Assembly (NCBI GenBank): GCA_035430005.1
Contig: DAOMFV010000009.1
Location: 1 to 64,000, forward strand
Source of the DNA: JAEUIE01 sp035430005
Lineage (GTDB): Bacteria; Planctomycetota; Planctomycetia; Gemmatales; HRBIN36
Length of the DNA stretch: 64,000 bases
Direction: 5' to 3'
Within the stretch, counting starts at the first letter, position 1; every line of letters begins with the position of its first letter. Below the pieces are notes generated by a model that worked only from the letters and a program-made list of their open reading frames with translations, made no database searches and was not told the origin of the DNA. Below, piece after piece: positions 38,336 through 48,492 of this stretch. Made by a program: the position numbers and the translations under genes.

Positions 38336-39790
38336 ATGAACACCCTCGTCTGGTTCCGTCAGGATTTACGGCTCAGCGATCATCCTGCTCTGCATGGTGC
38401 TGTGCACAGCGGTGCAGCCATCCTACCCGTCTACATCTGGGAACCGGACCAGGAAAAGTCCTGGCAACCCGGAGGAGCCAGCCGCTGGTGGCTGCATCAT
38501 GCACTGATTGATCTAGACCAGCAACTCAAACAGGCTGGTTCACATCTCATCATCCGCAGTGGTCCGGCACTACAAACAATACAGCAACTCATCCAGAAAG
38601 CCCATGTCTCACGAGTCGTCTGGACTCGCCGTTATGAGCCGCACATCATCAAGCGAGATGAGATAATCAAGAGGACGCTGAAAGAGCAGGGGATCGACGT
38701 CGAAAGTTACAACGGCTCACTGCTTCACGAACCGATGTCGATCAATAACAAGGAAGGCAAGCCATATCAGGTCTATACACCATTCTGGAAGTGCTACCAG
38801 TTGCTGAATCCTCCTCGAATTGCTTTGCCGGCGCCTAAGAAGATAACTGCGCCCGATAACTGGCCTGCATCGCTTGAAATCGAATCATTGAAGCTTTTAC
38901 CCAACATCAAATGGGACGCCGGTCTCTACGAGACATGGGCTCCCAGCGAAGAAGGTGCCAGGCAATCCTTAAAGAGCTTCTGCCAGCTTACTATTGGTCG
39001 TTATTCCGATCAGCGTGATCTTCCGGGAACGACCGGCACCAGTCAGTTGTCGCCCTATTTGCATTTCGGTCAGATCAGCCCCAATCAGGTCTGGCATGCT
39101 GTTCAATCGCTTCGATCTGGAACGGGAAAGCCTGACAAAGAGTTTCAGCGTCAGTCAGAAGTCTATCTCAAGGAACTCGTCTGGCGTGAGTTTGCCTATT
39201 ATCTGCTCTATCACTTCCCGCAGACTCCCACGCAGCCACTCAGGTCAGAGTTCGCCAGGTTCCCGTGGAAAGACAATGCAAAGCTGCTCCGTTCTTGGCA
39301 GAAAGGACAAACCGGTTATCCCATCGTTGATGCCGGCATGCGGCAACTCTGGACGACAGGATGGATGCATAACCGTATTCGCATGGTGGTCGCTTCGTTC
39401 CTGGTCAAGCATCTACTCATTCCCTGGCAGCGCGGGGCCGAGTGGTTCTGGGACACTCTCGTGGATGCCGACTTGGCCAGCAATACTCTCGGCTGGCAAT
39501 GGACCGCCGGTTGCGGTGCTGATGCTGCTCCGTACTTTCGCATCTTTAACCCTATGCAACAGGGCGAGCGGTTCGATGCAGATGGAACTTATGTTCGGCG
39601 ATGGGTGCCGGAATTGGCAAAAATGCCTGCCAGATATATTCATGCGCCGTGGACATCGCCGGCTGGGATACTCTACGATGCTGGATTAACGCTGGGAAAA
39701 ACTTATCCACGCCCCATCGTTTTGCATGCTGAATCCCGAACCAAAGCCCTGGCTGCTTATGATATGATGAGAGGACGTGGAAAAGATTGA
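38336..39790 (+). CDS. phrB: Deoxyribodipyrimidine photolyase
   Basis: Photolyase uses reduced FAD and light to split cyclobutane pyrimidine dimers. ATG 38336 is preferred to GTG 38333. The N-terminal antenna domain starts WFRQDLRLSDHPAL, and the FAD-binding domain has TSQLSPYLHFGQIS (about 238-251), the TGWMHNRIRM block (about 341), and WQWTAGCGADAAPYFRIFNP near 389. The 484-residue length is usual for class I (CPD) photolyases. A Trp electron chain is consistent with the Trp-rich C-terminal half. It is convergent with the anchored kinase gene, seven bases apart. A cryptochrome-like role cannot be excluded, but the motifs fit the repair enzyme. Confidence 0.95.
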   Translation: MNTLVWFRQDLRLSDHPALHGAVHSGAAILPVYIWEPDQEKSWQPGGASRWWLHHALIDLDQQLKQAGSHLIIRSGPALQTIQQLIQKAHVSRVVWTRRYEPHIIKRDEIIKRTLKEQGIDVESYNGSLLHEPMSINNKEGKPYQVYTPFWKCYQLLNPPRIALPAPKKITAPDNWPASLEIESLKLLPNIKWDAGLYETWAPSEEGARQSLKSFCQLTIGRYSDQRDLPGTTGTSQLSPYLHFGQISPNQVWHAVQSLRSGTGKPDKEFQRQSEVYLKELVWREFAYYLLYHFPQTPTQPLRSEFARFPWKDNAKLLRSWQKGQTGYPIVDAGMRQLWTTGWMHNRIRMVVASFLVKHLLIPWQRGAEWFWDTLVDADLASNTLGWQWTAGCGADAAPYFRIFNPMQQGERFDADGTYVRRWVPELAKMPARYIHAPWTSPAGILYDAGLTLGKTYPRPIVLHAESRTKALAAYDMMRGRGKD

Positions 39791-39797
39791 GTACTCG

Positions 39798-41639
39798 CTA
39801 TTTGTTTCCTGTCTTGGAATAAGCTGCCAGCTTGGCGTCGGCCAACAATATCCATCGACGATATTCCGGACGGTCAACATCTTTTGATTTGTCTTCAAGC
39901 TCTTTGTGACCCTGCTGCTGAAGAGATTGCCATTTCGGAAGAGCCAGCTCCGGATGTCCCTGCAGTTCATCATTCAGAGCAACTACCGCCTGGTATTCAT
40001 ATTTGCTGGCGGTTCGCTTCCACTCGCTGTCGTTTAATATGTTCTTCTTGAGCTTCGCCAGCGCGTCCTGATGTGCCAGGATACGGATCAGGATGTCATT
40101 GCCTTCAGCCGCCTGGGGCGATTCGGGATAGAACTGAACCAGCATTCCCAGCTTCTTATTGGCCTCGATCCAACCCGCTTCATTATTCGGATCTGCCTTG
40201 CTCTTGCCTTCAGCCAGCAGATACGGGGCATGGTACTCCATCATCTCTTTTCGTGCTTTATCAATGAAGGGTTTGGCTCCAGGCGTCTTTAGTTCATAAA
40301 GCCTCTCATAACCTCGTTTAAAGGCATCACCCCAATGGGAGGCTGGTTCGATCTCCATCTTTTCCTTGCCCATGCGGTAGTAGTGCGCGGCCTGTAGATA
40401 GTCTAATCGATCTCTGGCTTGCACAGCTTCCTTGCTGTCAGGATACTTGGCCGCCAACTTTTCCAACTCGCGATTGGCATCATCCCAATATTGATACACG
40501 TTGGTGTAATTGGGCTTGGGTTCGCTTAAAGCCGCATCATGCTTGTCGATCAACTTCATTGCTGATGAAAGCATGTTCGCGGCTGAAGGTGGTTGTAACG
40601 CATAGAACAGTGCTATGATGACAGCAATCAACAAGAGACTGATTCCTGCAGCAGAGAGCATCGTCTTGCGGAATTCTGTCCGAGCCTTCTCCTTCTTCTT
40701 TCTGATCTTCTTGCCGACGACAATGTCCTCGGCCAACTGCTTGTCCTTGCCCTCGCCTTTGCGGGCCACCTTGCCGGCCAGTTCCATCCCCAGGCTTTTA
40801 TGCGATTCGACTCGCTGCTTGACTTCATCGAGAGCCTGAGAGACGGTGCGGGCATCAGCAGGGCGATGCTCCGGTTTTTTCTCCATGAGCTGGCAGACGA
40901 GAGTATCAAGCCACGGAGGAATATCCATAACAAGCCGGGCCGGACGTTCGAAAGTTCCCGAAACATGTTGAATGAACATGTCCATCGCATTCTCAGCACT
41001 GAATGGCTTGCGACCTGTCAACAGTTCATAGAACACGATGCCCAGGGCATACAGATCAGACTTCGGCGTTAAATCTCGTTCGCCCCGGCATTGTTCGGGA
41101 GACATGTACGCGGCTGTGCCCACTGTCGAATTGGCCGAAGTCAGGCCCGACATGTCGCTGTCTTTGGCTATGCCGAAATCGGTGAGCTTAAGTACGCCGT
41201 TCTTATCGAGCATCAAATTAGAGGGTTTCAGGTCACGGTGAATAATTCCATGATCATGAGCATGCTGGAGCGAAGCACATATCTGCTTCCCCAGTTCGAT
41301 CATTTTTTCCCAATGAACCCGGCCCTTAGTCGCCAGCTGATGGTCAAGAGCGTAGCCTTCGATGAACTCCATCGCATAAAACGGTCGGCCCTGAATCTTT
41401 CCGGTAGCCAGCAGCCTGACAATATTGGGATGCTTGAGCTGTTTCAGGATCGCCGCTTCTCGTTCAAAACGTGCCTGAATGCGTTCATTATCCCCGAGGC
41501 CGGGAGCAATGACCTTGATGGCTACCCGTCGCATCTTTCCATCTTCTTTGGAAAATGTCGCACGATAGACCGTCCCCATAGCTCCGCTACCGAGCTCTTT
41601 CTCTACTTTAAACGGACCTATCTTAGTGCCAATCAACAT
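39798..41639 (-). CDS. Membrane-anchored Ser/Thr protein kinase with extracytoplasmic helical domain
   Basis: The ATG at 41639 is favoured by the kinase start (LIGTKIGPFKVEKELGSG) and an upstream AGGAG; the longer frame from 41687 is not needed. The 613-residue protein has a complete Hanks-type kinase (about 8-275): glycine loop GSGAMGTV, K42, HRDLKPSN with D136, DFG 154-156, and the APE region as MSPEQ. A very basic juxtamembrane stretch (about 298-325) leads to a single membrane helix (about 327-348). The remaining 260 residues are helical, TPR-like and presumably periplasmic, so they may sense an envelope signal. It is convergent with phrB and divergent from the DUF4198 gene. Confidence 0.94.
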   Translation of the reverse strand: MLIGTKIGPFKVEKELGSGAMGTVYRATFSKEDGKMRRVAIKVIAPGLGDNERIQARFEREAAILKQLKHPNIVRLLATGKIQGRPFYAMEFIEGYALDHQLATKGRVHWEKMIELGKQICASLQHAHDHGIIHRDLKPSNLMLDKNGVLKLTDFGIAKDSDMSGLTSANSTVGTAAYMSPEQCRGERDLTPKSDLYALGIVFYELLTGRKPFSAENAMDMFIQHVSGTFERPARLVMDIPPWLDTLVCQLMEKKPEHRPADARTVSQALDEVKQRVESHKSLGMELAGKVARKGEGKDKQLAEDIVVGKKIRKKKEKARTEFRKTMLSAAGISLLLIAVIIALFYALQPPSAANMLSSAMKLIDKHDAALSEPKPNYTNVYQYWDDANRELEKLAAKYPDSKEAVQARDRLDYLQAAHYYRMGKEKMEIEPASHWGDAFKRGYERLYELKTPGAKPFIDKARKEMMEYHAPYLLAEGKSKADPNNEAGWIEANKKLGMLVQFYPESPQAAEGNDILIRILAHQDALAKLKKNILNDSEWKRTASKYEYQAVVALNDELQGHPELALPKWQSLQQQGHKELEDKSKDVDRPEYRRWILLADAKLAAYSKTGNK

Positions 41640-41785
41640 TCCCTGCCCACTCCTGTTCGCACTACACAATACAATTTCTCTGTTCAATACGCTAACCCTG
41701 TTCCACCATCATAACAAGATTATGTTAGTTTTGTAGCAGGTTCACCTGCCGATCTGGCACATCACCTCCATACAGGGTATGGCAT

Positions 41786-42607
41786 ATGATTCTTTTCCGC
41801 ACCTCATGGTTGGTTGGTCTAATCACTCCCCTCTTCGCACTCGTATTCAATACGGATTGCTTTGGGCATGATTTATGGCTCATCCCGCCTGAACTTGCTA
41901 AGGTCAATATCCCCTTTACTATTCGAGCACATTCCGGAATGGAGTTCCCCATCAGTGTTCATGCCCCCAACCCAAACCAGTTTACGCGGCGGTTTGTGAT
42001 CCTGCCTGACGGAAAAGAAACGGCTCTGGTAGCCAGGGGAAAGGAAGAGCTTTCGGGACTATTGGATTACACCCCCAACAGACCAGGCATCTATATTGCT
42101 GCGGTGACTACAGAACCCAAGCTCATCACGCTGAGTGCTGAGGAGTTCAATCACTATCACGTCGCTGATGGTCTCCCCCACATTTATCTGATGAGGCACA
42201 AGGAAAGCGCCTTGGGGCAACCTGGACGAGAACGCTATTCCAAATCTCCGAAGACACTATTGCAGGTTGGCGACGGCAAAGAGGGTAATCCGTGTCGAAC
42301 AGTAGGACTGCCACTAGAGATTGTTCCGCTCCGCAATCCGTTCCAATTGAAAGTCTGCGAAACGTTGCCTGTTAAAGTCTTATTCGATCAGAGGCCTCTG
42401 GCCGATGCTCACCTCGGCTGGGATGTGCCCGGCGATGGCGAAGAACCAAGCGGCACTGTCAGGACGAATGCAAAAGGTGAAGCACTCATCCCCATCAGCC
42501 AGACCGGGCTGATGACCATTCGGCTGACTCACATGACCCGAGCAAAAGCAGCGGATTACGATTGGGAATCGTTCTGGACGACCCTGACATTTCGCATTCC
42601 GAAGTAG
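41786..42607 (+). CDS. Exported DUF4198-family protein
   Basis: A 273-residue protein with a hydrophobic signal peptide (about residues 1-27); the mature part starts HDLWLIPP, the typical His-bearing N-terminus of DUF4198 proteins. The domain is beta-rich, with two Ig-like halves; the LLDYTPNRPGIYIAAV and DWESFWTTLTF blocks fit the family. DUF4198 proteins are periplasmic and often near metal (nickel or cobalt) uptake genes, but none are present here. It is divergent from the anchored kinase and convergent with pyrG, with a long hairpin between the stops. Function remains unknown. Confidence 0.8.
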   Translation: MILFRTSWLVGLITPLFALVFNTDCFGHDLWLIPPELAKVNIPFTIRAHSGMEFPISVHAPNPNQFTRRFVILPDGKETALVARGKEELSGLLDYTPNRPGIYIAAVTTEPKLITLSAEEFNHYHVADGLPHIYLMRHKESALGQPGRERYSKSPKTLLQVGDGKEGNPCRTVGLPLEIVPLRNPFQLKVCETLPVKVLFDQRPLADAHLGWDVPGDGEEPSGTVRTNAKGEALIPISQTGLMTIRLTHMTRAKAADYDWESFWTTLTFRIPK

Positions 42608-42632
42608 AAGACTACATTCTGATGCTGTAGAA

Positions 42633-42696
42633 ATTAGGTGATGGGCCAGACATTCTTGTCTGGCCGGCACGGACAAGAATGTCTATGTCGCCTAAT
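42633..42696. terminator. Long inverted repeat between convergent genes
   Basis: An inner perfect 13-base arm, AGACATTCTTGTC at 42648-42660, pairs with its complement at 42672-42684 around an 11-base loop. An outer arm, ATTAGGTGA at 42633-42641, pairs with TCGCCTAAT at 42688-42696 with one G-U pair. It lies in the 106-base gap between the DUF4198 stop and the pyrG stop. There is a short T run (CTTTTG) just after it on the + strand. It could terminate both transcripts or be a REP-like mobile repeat. Confidence 0.55.
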
Positions 42697-42713
42697 GACT
42701 TTTGTTAGGTTAC

Positions 42714-44432
42714 TTAGCAAGAATAAGAAGCGCTGCGCTGTTCCACGACCGGTTTCGCCTCCTTGACTGACCCGTTGAGTGCAGCGCTTGTCGTCGTCGC
42801 TTCCGAGACTATTCCTGATTGTACCTTGCGGCGATCCCGTGCTGCCCGCACAAACTCCCGGAACAGTGGATGAGCTTGCGTTGGCTTGGATTTGAACTCC
42901 GGGTGATATTGCACAGCCACGAACCATGGATGATTCTTGAGTTCGATCACTTCCACGAGCTTGCCATCCGGGCTGAGGCCCGACAAGATGAAGCCCTTAT
43001 CGGTGTATTCGGATCGAAATTGATTGTTGAACTCATATCGATGACGATGGCGCTCCACAATGGAGACCTTGCCGTAAGCTTCATAAGCCTTGCTGCCCAG
43101 GAGCAGTTCACAGGGATACTTGCCTAACCGCATCGTGCCACCCAAATCGGTCACCTTTTCCTGCTCGCTCATCATGCAGATTACCGGTGATCGGGTATCA
43201 TCGGTGAACTCGGTGCTGTTGGCATCCTTATGCCCCAGCACATTTCTTGCAAACTCAATGGTGGCACACTGCATGCCCAGGCACACCCCGAAGAAAGGTA
43301 TATTATTCTCACGTGCATACTTGACGGCGACAATCTTACCTTCAATCCCACGGTCACCAAAACCGCCCGGCACAAGGATGCCATCCATTCCATTCAACTT
43401 GCTGTCTGCTCGTTGTTCGTCTTCTAAGTCTTCAGCATCGACTTTGGTGATGCGTACTCTTGTACTGTTGGCGATACCGGCATGCATCAAGGATTCATAG
43501 ATCGACTTATAGGCATCATGTGTCTCCATGTACTTGCCGACCACGGCAATGTTCGCTTCGTGGGTCGGGTTCTTGAGTTTTGAAAGCATCTTGAGCCAGT
43601 CATCCAGATTGGGAGGCTGAGTTGCCTGTGCCATTCCGAACTTCTCGATGATCAGGTCGTCCAGCTTCTTTTCATGCAAACTGATGGGCACTTCATATAC
43701 GCTGAAATCGCGATCCTTCTCGGCAATGACAGCGCGATTTTCAACATTACAGAACAAACCGATCTTCTTCAGCATGTCGTCCGACAGTTCGCGCTCCGTC
43801 CGACAGACCAGAATATCGGGCTGGATACCGATCTGCCGAAGCATACCAACCGAGTGCTGTGTGGGCTTGGTCTTAAGTTCCTGGGCTGCTTTCAGGTAAG
43901 GCACCAGTGTCAGGTGAATGTACATGCAGTTGTGCTTGCCTACATCCAGCGCGAACTGGCGAATGGCTTCGAGGAAAGGTAGCCCTTCGATGTCGCCAAC
44001 TGTACCGCCGATTTCCGTGATGACGACATCTGTATCGGGCTTGGCCATCATGTGAATGCAGCGTTTGATCTCGTCGGTGACGTGGGGAATCACCTGAATC
44101 GTCTGCCCCAAGTAGTCGCCATGCCGCTCCTTGTTGATGATCGTCTGATAGATGCGGCCAGAGGTATAATTACTATGGCGATCCAGTTCAGTATTGGTGA
44201 AACGTTCGTAATGGCCCAGATCAAGGTCGGTTTCAGTGCCATCATCAAGAACATATACCTCGCCATGCTGAGCGGGGTTCATTGTGCCTGGGTCAACATT
44301 CAGATAGGGATCAAACTTCTGTAGGCGCACCTTCACGCCACGCCGTTCCAGAAGCATTCCCATTGAGGCGCAGGTGATGCCTTTGCCAAGAGAACTTACC
44401 ACGCCGCCAGTCACGAATATGTGCTTCGCCAT
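42714..44432 (-). CDS. pyrG: CTP synthase
   Basis: PyrG converts UTP to CTP using glutamine nitrogen. ATG 44432 (MAKHIFVTGG) is favoured over 44447 and has GGGAG at a suitable distance. The synthase domain begins with GGVVSSLGKG (9-18) and includes the EIGGTVGDIE block. The glutamine amidotransferase domain contains FFGVCLGMQ with the nucleophile Cys near residue 384 and a His/Glu pair in QYHPEFKS. The 572 residues are the normal length plus a short Ser/Thr-rich tail (about 540-572). It is last in a possible run with the HEAT-repeat and 1318-residue genes (74-base gap). Confidence 0.97.
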   Translation of the reverse strand: MAKHIFVTGGVVSSLGKGITCASMGMLLERRGVKVRLQKFDPYLNVDPGTMNPAQHGEVYVLDDGTETDLDLGHYERFTNTELDRHSNYTSGRIYQTIINKERHGDYLGQTIQVIPHVTDEIKRCIHMMAKPDTDVVITEIGGTVGDIEGLPFLEAIRQFALDVGKHNCMYIHLTLVPYLKAAQELKTKPTQHSVGMLRQIGIQPDILVCRTERELSDDMLKKIGLFCNVENRAVIAEKDRDFSVYEVPISLHEKKLDDLIIEKFGMAQATQPPNLDDWLKMLSKLKNPTHEANIAVVGKYMETHDAYKSIYESLMHAGIANSTRVRITKVDAEDLEDEQRADSKLNGMDGILVPGGFGDRGIEGKIVAVKYARENNIPFFGVCLGMQCATIEFARNVLGHKDANSTEFTDDTRSPVICMMSEQEKVTDLGGTMRLGKYPCELLLGSKAYEAYGKVSIVERHRHRYEFNNQFRSEYTDKGFILSGLSPDGKLVEVIELKNHPWFVAVQYHPEFKSKPTQAHPLFREFVRAARDRRKVQSGIVSEATTTSAALNGSVKEAKPVVEQRSASYSC

Positions 44433-44506
44433 GCCCGTTTCTCCCATCCTGGTTCAACGGGTATTGTAGCAGTGAAACAGGCGAGGTCGAGCGGAGTTCT
44501 CCTCAT

Positions 44507-47500
44507 TCATCCCGGAAGCAGGCCGGTCTCGCTATGCCCAACATCCCAATTGGTAAGTTGTGCCTCTAAATCAGCCTCGCTGACGGCATGAAAAGGCACT
44601 TCCAGGGCTTTTTCAAACGACTGCTGATCGAATACAAAATCACCTTCCTGCTCCAGCTTGCGTATCCAGGCCGGCACATCCAGCCCTGATCCGCTTGTCG
44701 TCTTGGCTTGAATATCAATAGCAGCTAGTAGAGACTGCAAAGCACCGAACTTGACCTCAAGATCCCTGCCTGACTCGTTCTCCTTGTCCAATCGAGTTTC
44801 TTTCAGTTCATTGACTGCTGGAGCAACCAGTGCTGTCAGACGATCCACATCGAGCGGTGCCACCAGCTTTTCCTCAACAAGGTCAGCGACGGTACGAAGT
44901 TGCATGCCATGCTCGGCCTGCAACTCACGCAGGTGTTCCACATGCCGTCGGGCGATGTCCGCAGTCATGCGAACAATCGACTGCTTCCATAACAACGCTG
45001 CCGCATCATGCCCTTCACGAGCCAGCGAATCATGTATCCAGATCAACGGCTTGATGTTCCAGAGATGCCGTTCATAGGTGCTTTTGAGCCGCAGGAACGA
45101 GACTAGCCGAAAGAGGTTCTCACCATAGTCAGACTGAGTCGTAGTGGCGTTGTAGTCCTTGTACTCTTCATAGTTCTCAACGATAGCCTTCAGCACCAGT
45201 TCCAGGAGCCTGACTGCGGTATCTCGGGAAATACGATTTCGTTGCAGAGCATTGAGCAGCTTAGTGCCTGCGCTCGGATCATCATCATGAGTCAGCCCTG
45301 CCTCTTCCTTGAGATAGTCAAGGTAAGTATTAACGCCCCGGCTCAGGATAGCCCGCAGATTGGCGAGGGTCATGAACTTGGGGTGGAACAGGTCTGAACC
45401 GAACTTGCGGATGAACTCGCGCAGCTCGGTCCAATCTTCGTCGGCATGTACCGCTTCGAGGCTGGAGAGCCGCACCGAATGGCTGTGGTCAATCCACAGC
45501 ACCAGGAACGGCTTGGCCAGTTGATCGAGCAACTGCACCAGCTTGCCCGGCGACGGCGTGGGGGACCAGTAGGTCGAAGAGCGGGCCACGCTGATGGTCA
45601 ACCCGCTCATGGCAAACTCAAAGAGGCGATTGAACTCGGTGACAACCCTGCCCTGAACGGATTGAGATCGTTCCAGATCACGAACAACCATCAGTACTTT
45701 GTAGGTGTCCTGCACCAGCCCCAGTCGGGGCAGGGTGGTGACCAGGTCGCGCAAGATCGTCTGTGCGGAACGGGTCTTGTAGATATCCTCAAGCTGCCCA
45801 CCGGCATCAAGCGGCCGGTAGAGCAGAGAGACGTGGCGGAGCGCTTTGAGGAACACCTCCAACCGGGGGCTGATCTTGTTGACCTTGCCGCGCCAGGTGA
45901 GGTTCTCCAGTTGCACCGCATGACGTTCCCAATCGTCAGCATCGGTGCTGGGCACATCAGCCTTCTGCATGGCATAACTGGCTGAGAGCAACGAGCGTTC
46001 CGCCATTGCCACATCCAGGGCTGCCGAGACGCCTGCTTCGAGTACCCGTTCCTTGAGATTTCGCTGCCGATCATATTCCATCATCGAAGCCTGGTTGCCC
46101 AGCGGTTCAGGCACGACACAGTTCTGAATCTGTTGAAGTAGGGGCATCAGTCGTTCGCGCTGCTGGACGGAAGTCTGCCACCAGCTCGTGAGCGATTCGT
46201 GCAGGTTCTTCTGCCCCTCGAACTGTTCCGCCTGTCGGGCGAGGAGCCGCCAGAGATGAGCCACATGGGCGAGGAAGCGGATGCGTTGCGTGATTGCCTC
46301 AGACTGAGATTCCAAAGGAAAATCGACGCCAAGCTGAGCGGTCGGTTCATCATCGGCCAGGCTGCCTTCGACACCATCATCGGTGCTGTCCCGATATTCC
46401 ATGCCTTCATAGGCGGCTGCGTAAGGGTTGTCATCTTTGGAAGTCGGCGCATCTGTCTTCAGTTCGATGCTGCTCAAATCCCAATACTCTTCCGCGTTGG
46501 CTTCGAGCAGGTCAAGGAATCGCTTGAGCAGTTTCCAGCGCTCTGATGACTTGAGCTTGGGCGACTGCAATACCTCTAGGGTCCAGTGCAGCATGAGGTC
46601 GAAGTAGCTCTGTCGTCCGTCTTCCAACGGTACTTCGGAAGCATGACTGAGCCAATTGATGAGTAGCGCCATCACGGCGGCGTAGTCGCCCCGGTGAAGG
46701 AGCACATCGACTACGATCGAGAACGATGAAGCTGATTTGAACCGATGGAGATGCTGACGCCAGAACGCCAGGTCGCCCGTGGTTTCACCCTGTTGATGCC
46801 AGTGGGCCAGGGCTTCAGCGACCTCCAGCGTGGCATGGATCGATTCTTCACCGGCTACCCGTGGCAGATCAGAGACTTCAAATGTGGCATACTGATCCCA
46901 CCACAGGGCAAGTCGTTCCGCGCTTTTCCTGGCTTGCTTGGCGATCTCCTGCTGCCCCGCAGCCGCTGCCTCACAAATAACCCGACCGGCAAGACCGAAC
47001 GACGATTCCATGATCTCGCATAACTCGATGAGGCGATGGTCGAGTATGGCGTCTTCCATCGACTGGAAGATGGGGAACTGTCCGTGGAACCCCAGTGCGT
47101 TCCACGGGTCAGCCAGAGCGCCGCACTCGATGCCTCGATGTAGAATCTCATCTAAAGTGACAAGAAATTGCGCCGCCTTGGCCAGATCATTTGTTTCAAT
47201 GGCAATATCAATCTCTGAAAGCAGCCCTGAAATGCCAACCTGGAACTTATCTGAAATAGGCGTCGTGGAGGCAAGACGATCCAGAGCAGCATCTTGAGCG
47301 CTTAGCTCGGTTAGAAAATATGCGATGTGACGAGCCTGCAACTGGGCAGCACGATGTTTGGTGATCGCTTGATTGAGCCATTGCCGAGCGCCCCCGAAAG
47401 GCTGTCGCAGCCGTTCCGATTCTTCTTCGAGCCGCTTCTTGTGCGGGCCGGTCATCATGCCGAAACAATAGGTGTAATAGTTGTCGCGAAGCTTGGCAAT

Positions 47501-48463
47501 GCGGGGTACCAAAGTCGAGAGCTTGACCGTTGAATCGTAGCTCCCCGGCCCCCGGCCACTCATGGCTGAGGCCATGAGTACCGTGCCCGCCAACACGATA
47601 CCCGCTTCCTTGACATACTCCTGGCGGAGGCTGGCGTTATCGGTTTCCAACCGTTGCAGCAGAATCTGAAGCGTGATTTCTCGTGATACATATCGACGAT
47701 ACTCGCCTGATAGATCGAGGTATTGAGGATCCCATTCTCCGAAGACATAATTGGGCCGGCGATTGGCGGGATGCGAATGATCATAGCAGCGAGGATCGTA
47801 GGCCCATTCTTCGAGCCTTGCCAGATCGAACGAGGCTTCGTCGAGTAGATCGGCCGGTATCGCTTGCAAAATACTGATCGCTTCTTGAATTAGCTTCTGG
47901 TGTCGTCCGTTACCTACCCCGGCATCACGTAGATAGACCGGAATCGGACGAAATCGCTCATGAGCATAAGGTTCGCCCAACCGCTTGTTTTCCAGCGTTG
48001 CTATCGGACGGTAGCCGAGGAAATCGTTGAGTTTATCGATCACTGCGGGGATGATCTTGTCCCTTTGTTCCCAATTGCCACCGGAAGCCAACAGGCACTC
48101 GATCATACGAGCAACGAAGAATGGCTGCAGAAGCTCGGAATCACTGAGATGGCCCAGAATATCTTTGTGAAAGGCTTTGTAGGCAGGTATGACATGGCCT
48201 GGCAGCAACGACAATACTGTTTTGGCCTGAGTTACATCTTGAAATGCGCTGCCGCCCTGCGTTGCAACGATGTCGCATTGTTCCAACAGCCATTGGCACA
48301 ACGTCAACCATGGTTGAACAGGATCAATTCCGGCAACAAAGGCCTGAGCCTGGTTCCAGGCCTTCTGAAAACGAGCGTCGGGTTTGCCATTGGAGAAGTT
48401 CAAATAACCAATGACTTTCAGCAGATCGATTTGATCCCTCAGTGACGTCAGCCGTGAATCCAC
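44507..48463 (-). CDS. Very large unknown protein (1318 aa)
   Basis: The frame opens with GTG at 48463. The product is a soluble, almost entirely helical 1318-residue protein rich in Leu, Glu, Arg and Trp, with no signal peptide or membrane segment. An acidic, probably disordered stretch lies at about 672-720 (DAPTSKDDNPYAA, then DDGVEGSLADDE). I recognise no domain; the pattern of amphipathic helices suggests an alpha-solenoid, like TPR or HEAT proteins, but no repeat consensus is clear. It follows the HEAT-repeat gene by 29 bases and precedes pyrG by 74. Codon use looks like its neighbours. A planctomycete-specific scaffold is the best guess. Confidence 0.75.
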   Translation of the reverse strand: MDSRLTSLRDQIDLLKVIGYLNFSNGKPDARFQKAWNQAQAFVAGIDPVQPWLTLCQWLLEQCDIVATQGGSAFQDVTQAKTVLSLLPGHVIPAYKAFHKDILGHLSDSELLQPFFVARMIECLLASGGNWEQRDKIIPAVIDKLNDFLGYRPIATLENKRLGEPYAHERFRPIPVYLRDAGVGNGRHQKLIQEAISILQAIPADLLDEASFDLARLEEWAYDPRCYDHSHPANRRPNYVFGEWDPQYLDLSGEYRRYVSREITLQILLQRLETDNASLRQEYVKEAGIVLAGTVLMASAMSGRGPGSYDSTVKLSTLVPRIAKLRDNYYTYCFGMMTGPHKKRLEEESERLRQPFGGARQWLNQAITKHRAAQLQARHIAYFLTELSAQDAALDRLASTTPISDKFQVGISGLLSEIDIAIETNDLAKAAQFLVTLDEILHRGIECGALADPWNALGFHGQFPIFQSMEDAILDHRLIELCEIMESSFGLAGRVICEAAAAGQQEIAKQARKSAERLALWWDQYATFEVSDLPRVAGEESIHATLEVAEALAHWHQQGETTGDLAFWRQHLHRFKSASSFSIVVDVLLHRGDYAAVMALLINWLSHASEVPLEDGRQSYFDLMLHWTLEVLQSPKLKSSERWKLLKRFLDLLEANAEEYWDLSSIELKTDAPTSKDDNPYAAAYEGMEYRDSTDDGVEGSLADDEPTAQLGVDFPLESQSEAITQRIRFLAHVAHLWRLLARQAEQFEGQKNLHESLTSWWQTSVQQRERLMPLLQQIQNCVVPEPLGNQASMMEYDRQRNLKERVLEAGVSAALDVAMAERSLLSASYAMQKADVPSTDADDWERHAVQLENLTWRGKVNKISPRLEVFLKALRHVSLLYRPLDAGGQLEDIYKTRSAQTILRDLVTTLPRLGLVQDTYKVLMVVRDLERSQSVQGRVVTEFNRLFEFAMSGLTISVARSSTYWSPTPSPGKLVQLLDQLAKPFLVLWIDHSHSVRLSSLEAVHADEDWTELREFIRKFGSDLFHPKFMTLANLRAILSRGVNTYLDYLKEEAGLTHDDDPSAGTKLLNALQRNRISRDTAVRLLELVLKAIVENYEEYKDYNATTTQSDYGENLFRLVSFLRLKSTYERHLWNIKPLIWIHDSLAREGHDAAALLWKQSIVRMTADIARRHVEHLRELQAEHGMQLRTVADLVEEKLVAPLDVDRLTALVAPAVNELKETRLDKENESGRDLEVKFGALQSLLAAIDIQAKTTSGSGLDVPAWIRKLEQEGDFVFDQQSFEKALEVPFHAVSEADLEAQLTNWDVGHSETGLLPG

Positions 48464-48492
48464 GTTTCAACTTCTCCATAAGCACGATTCAA

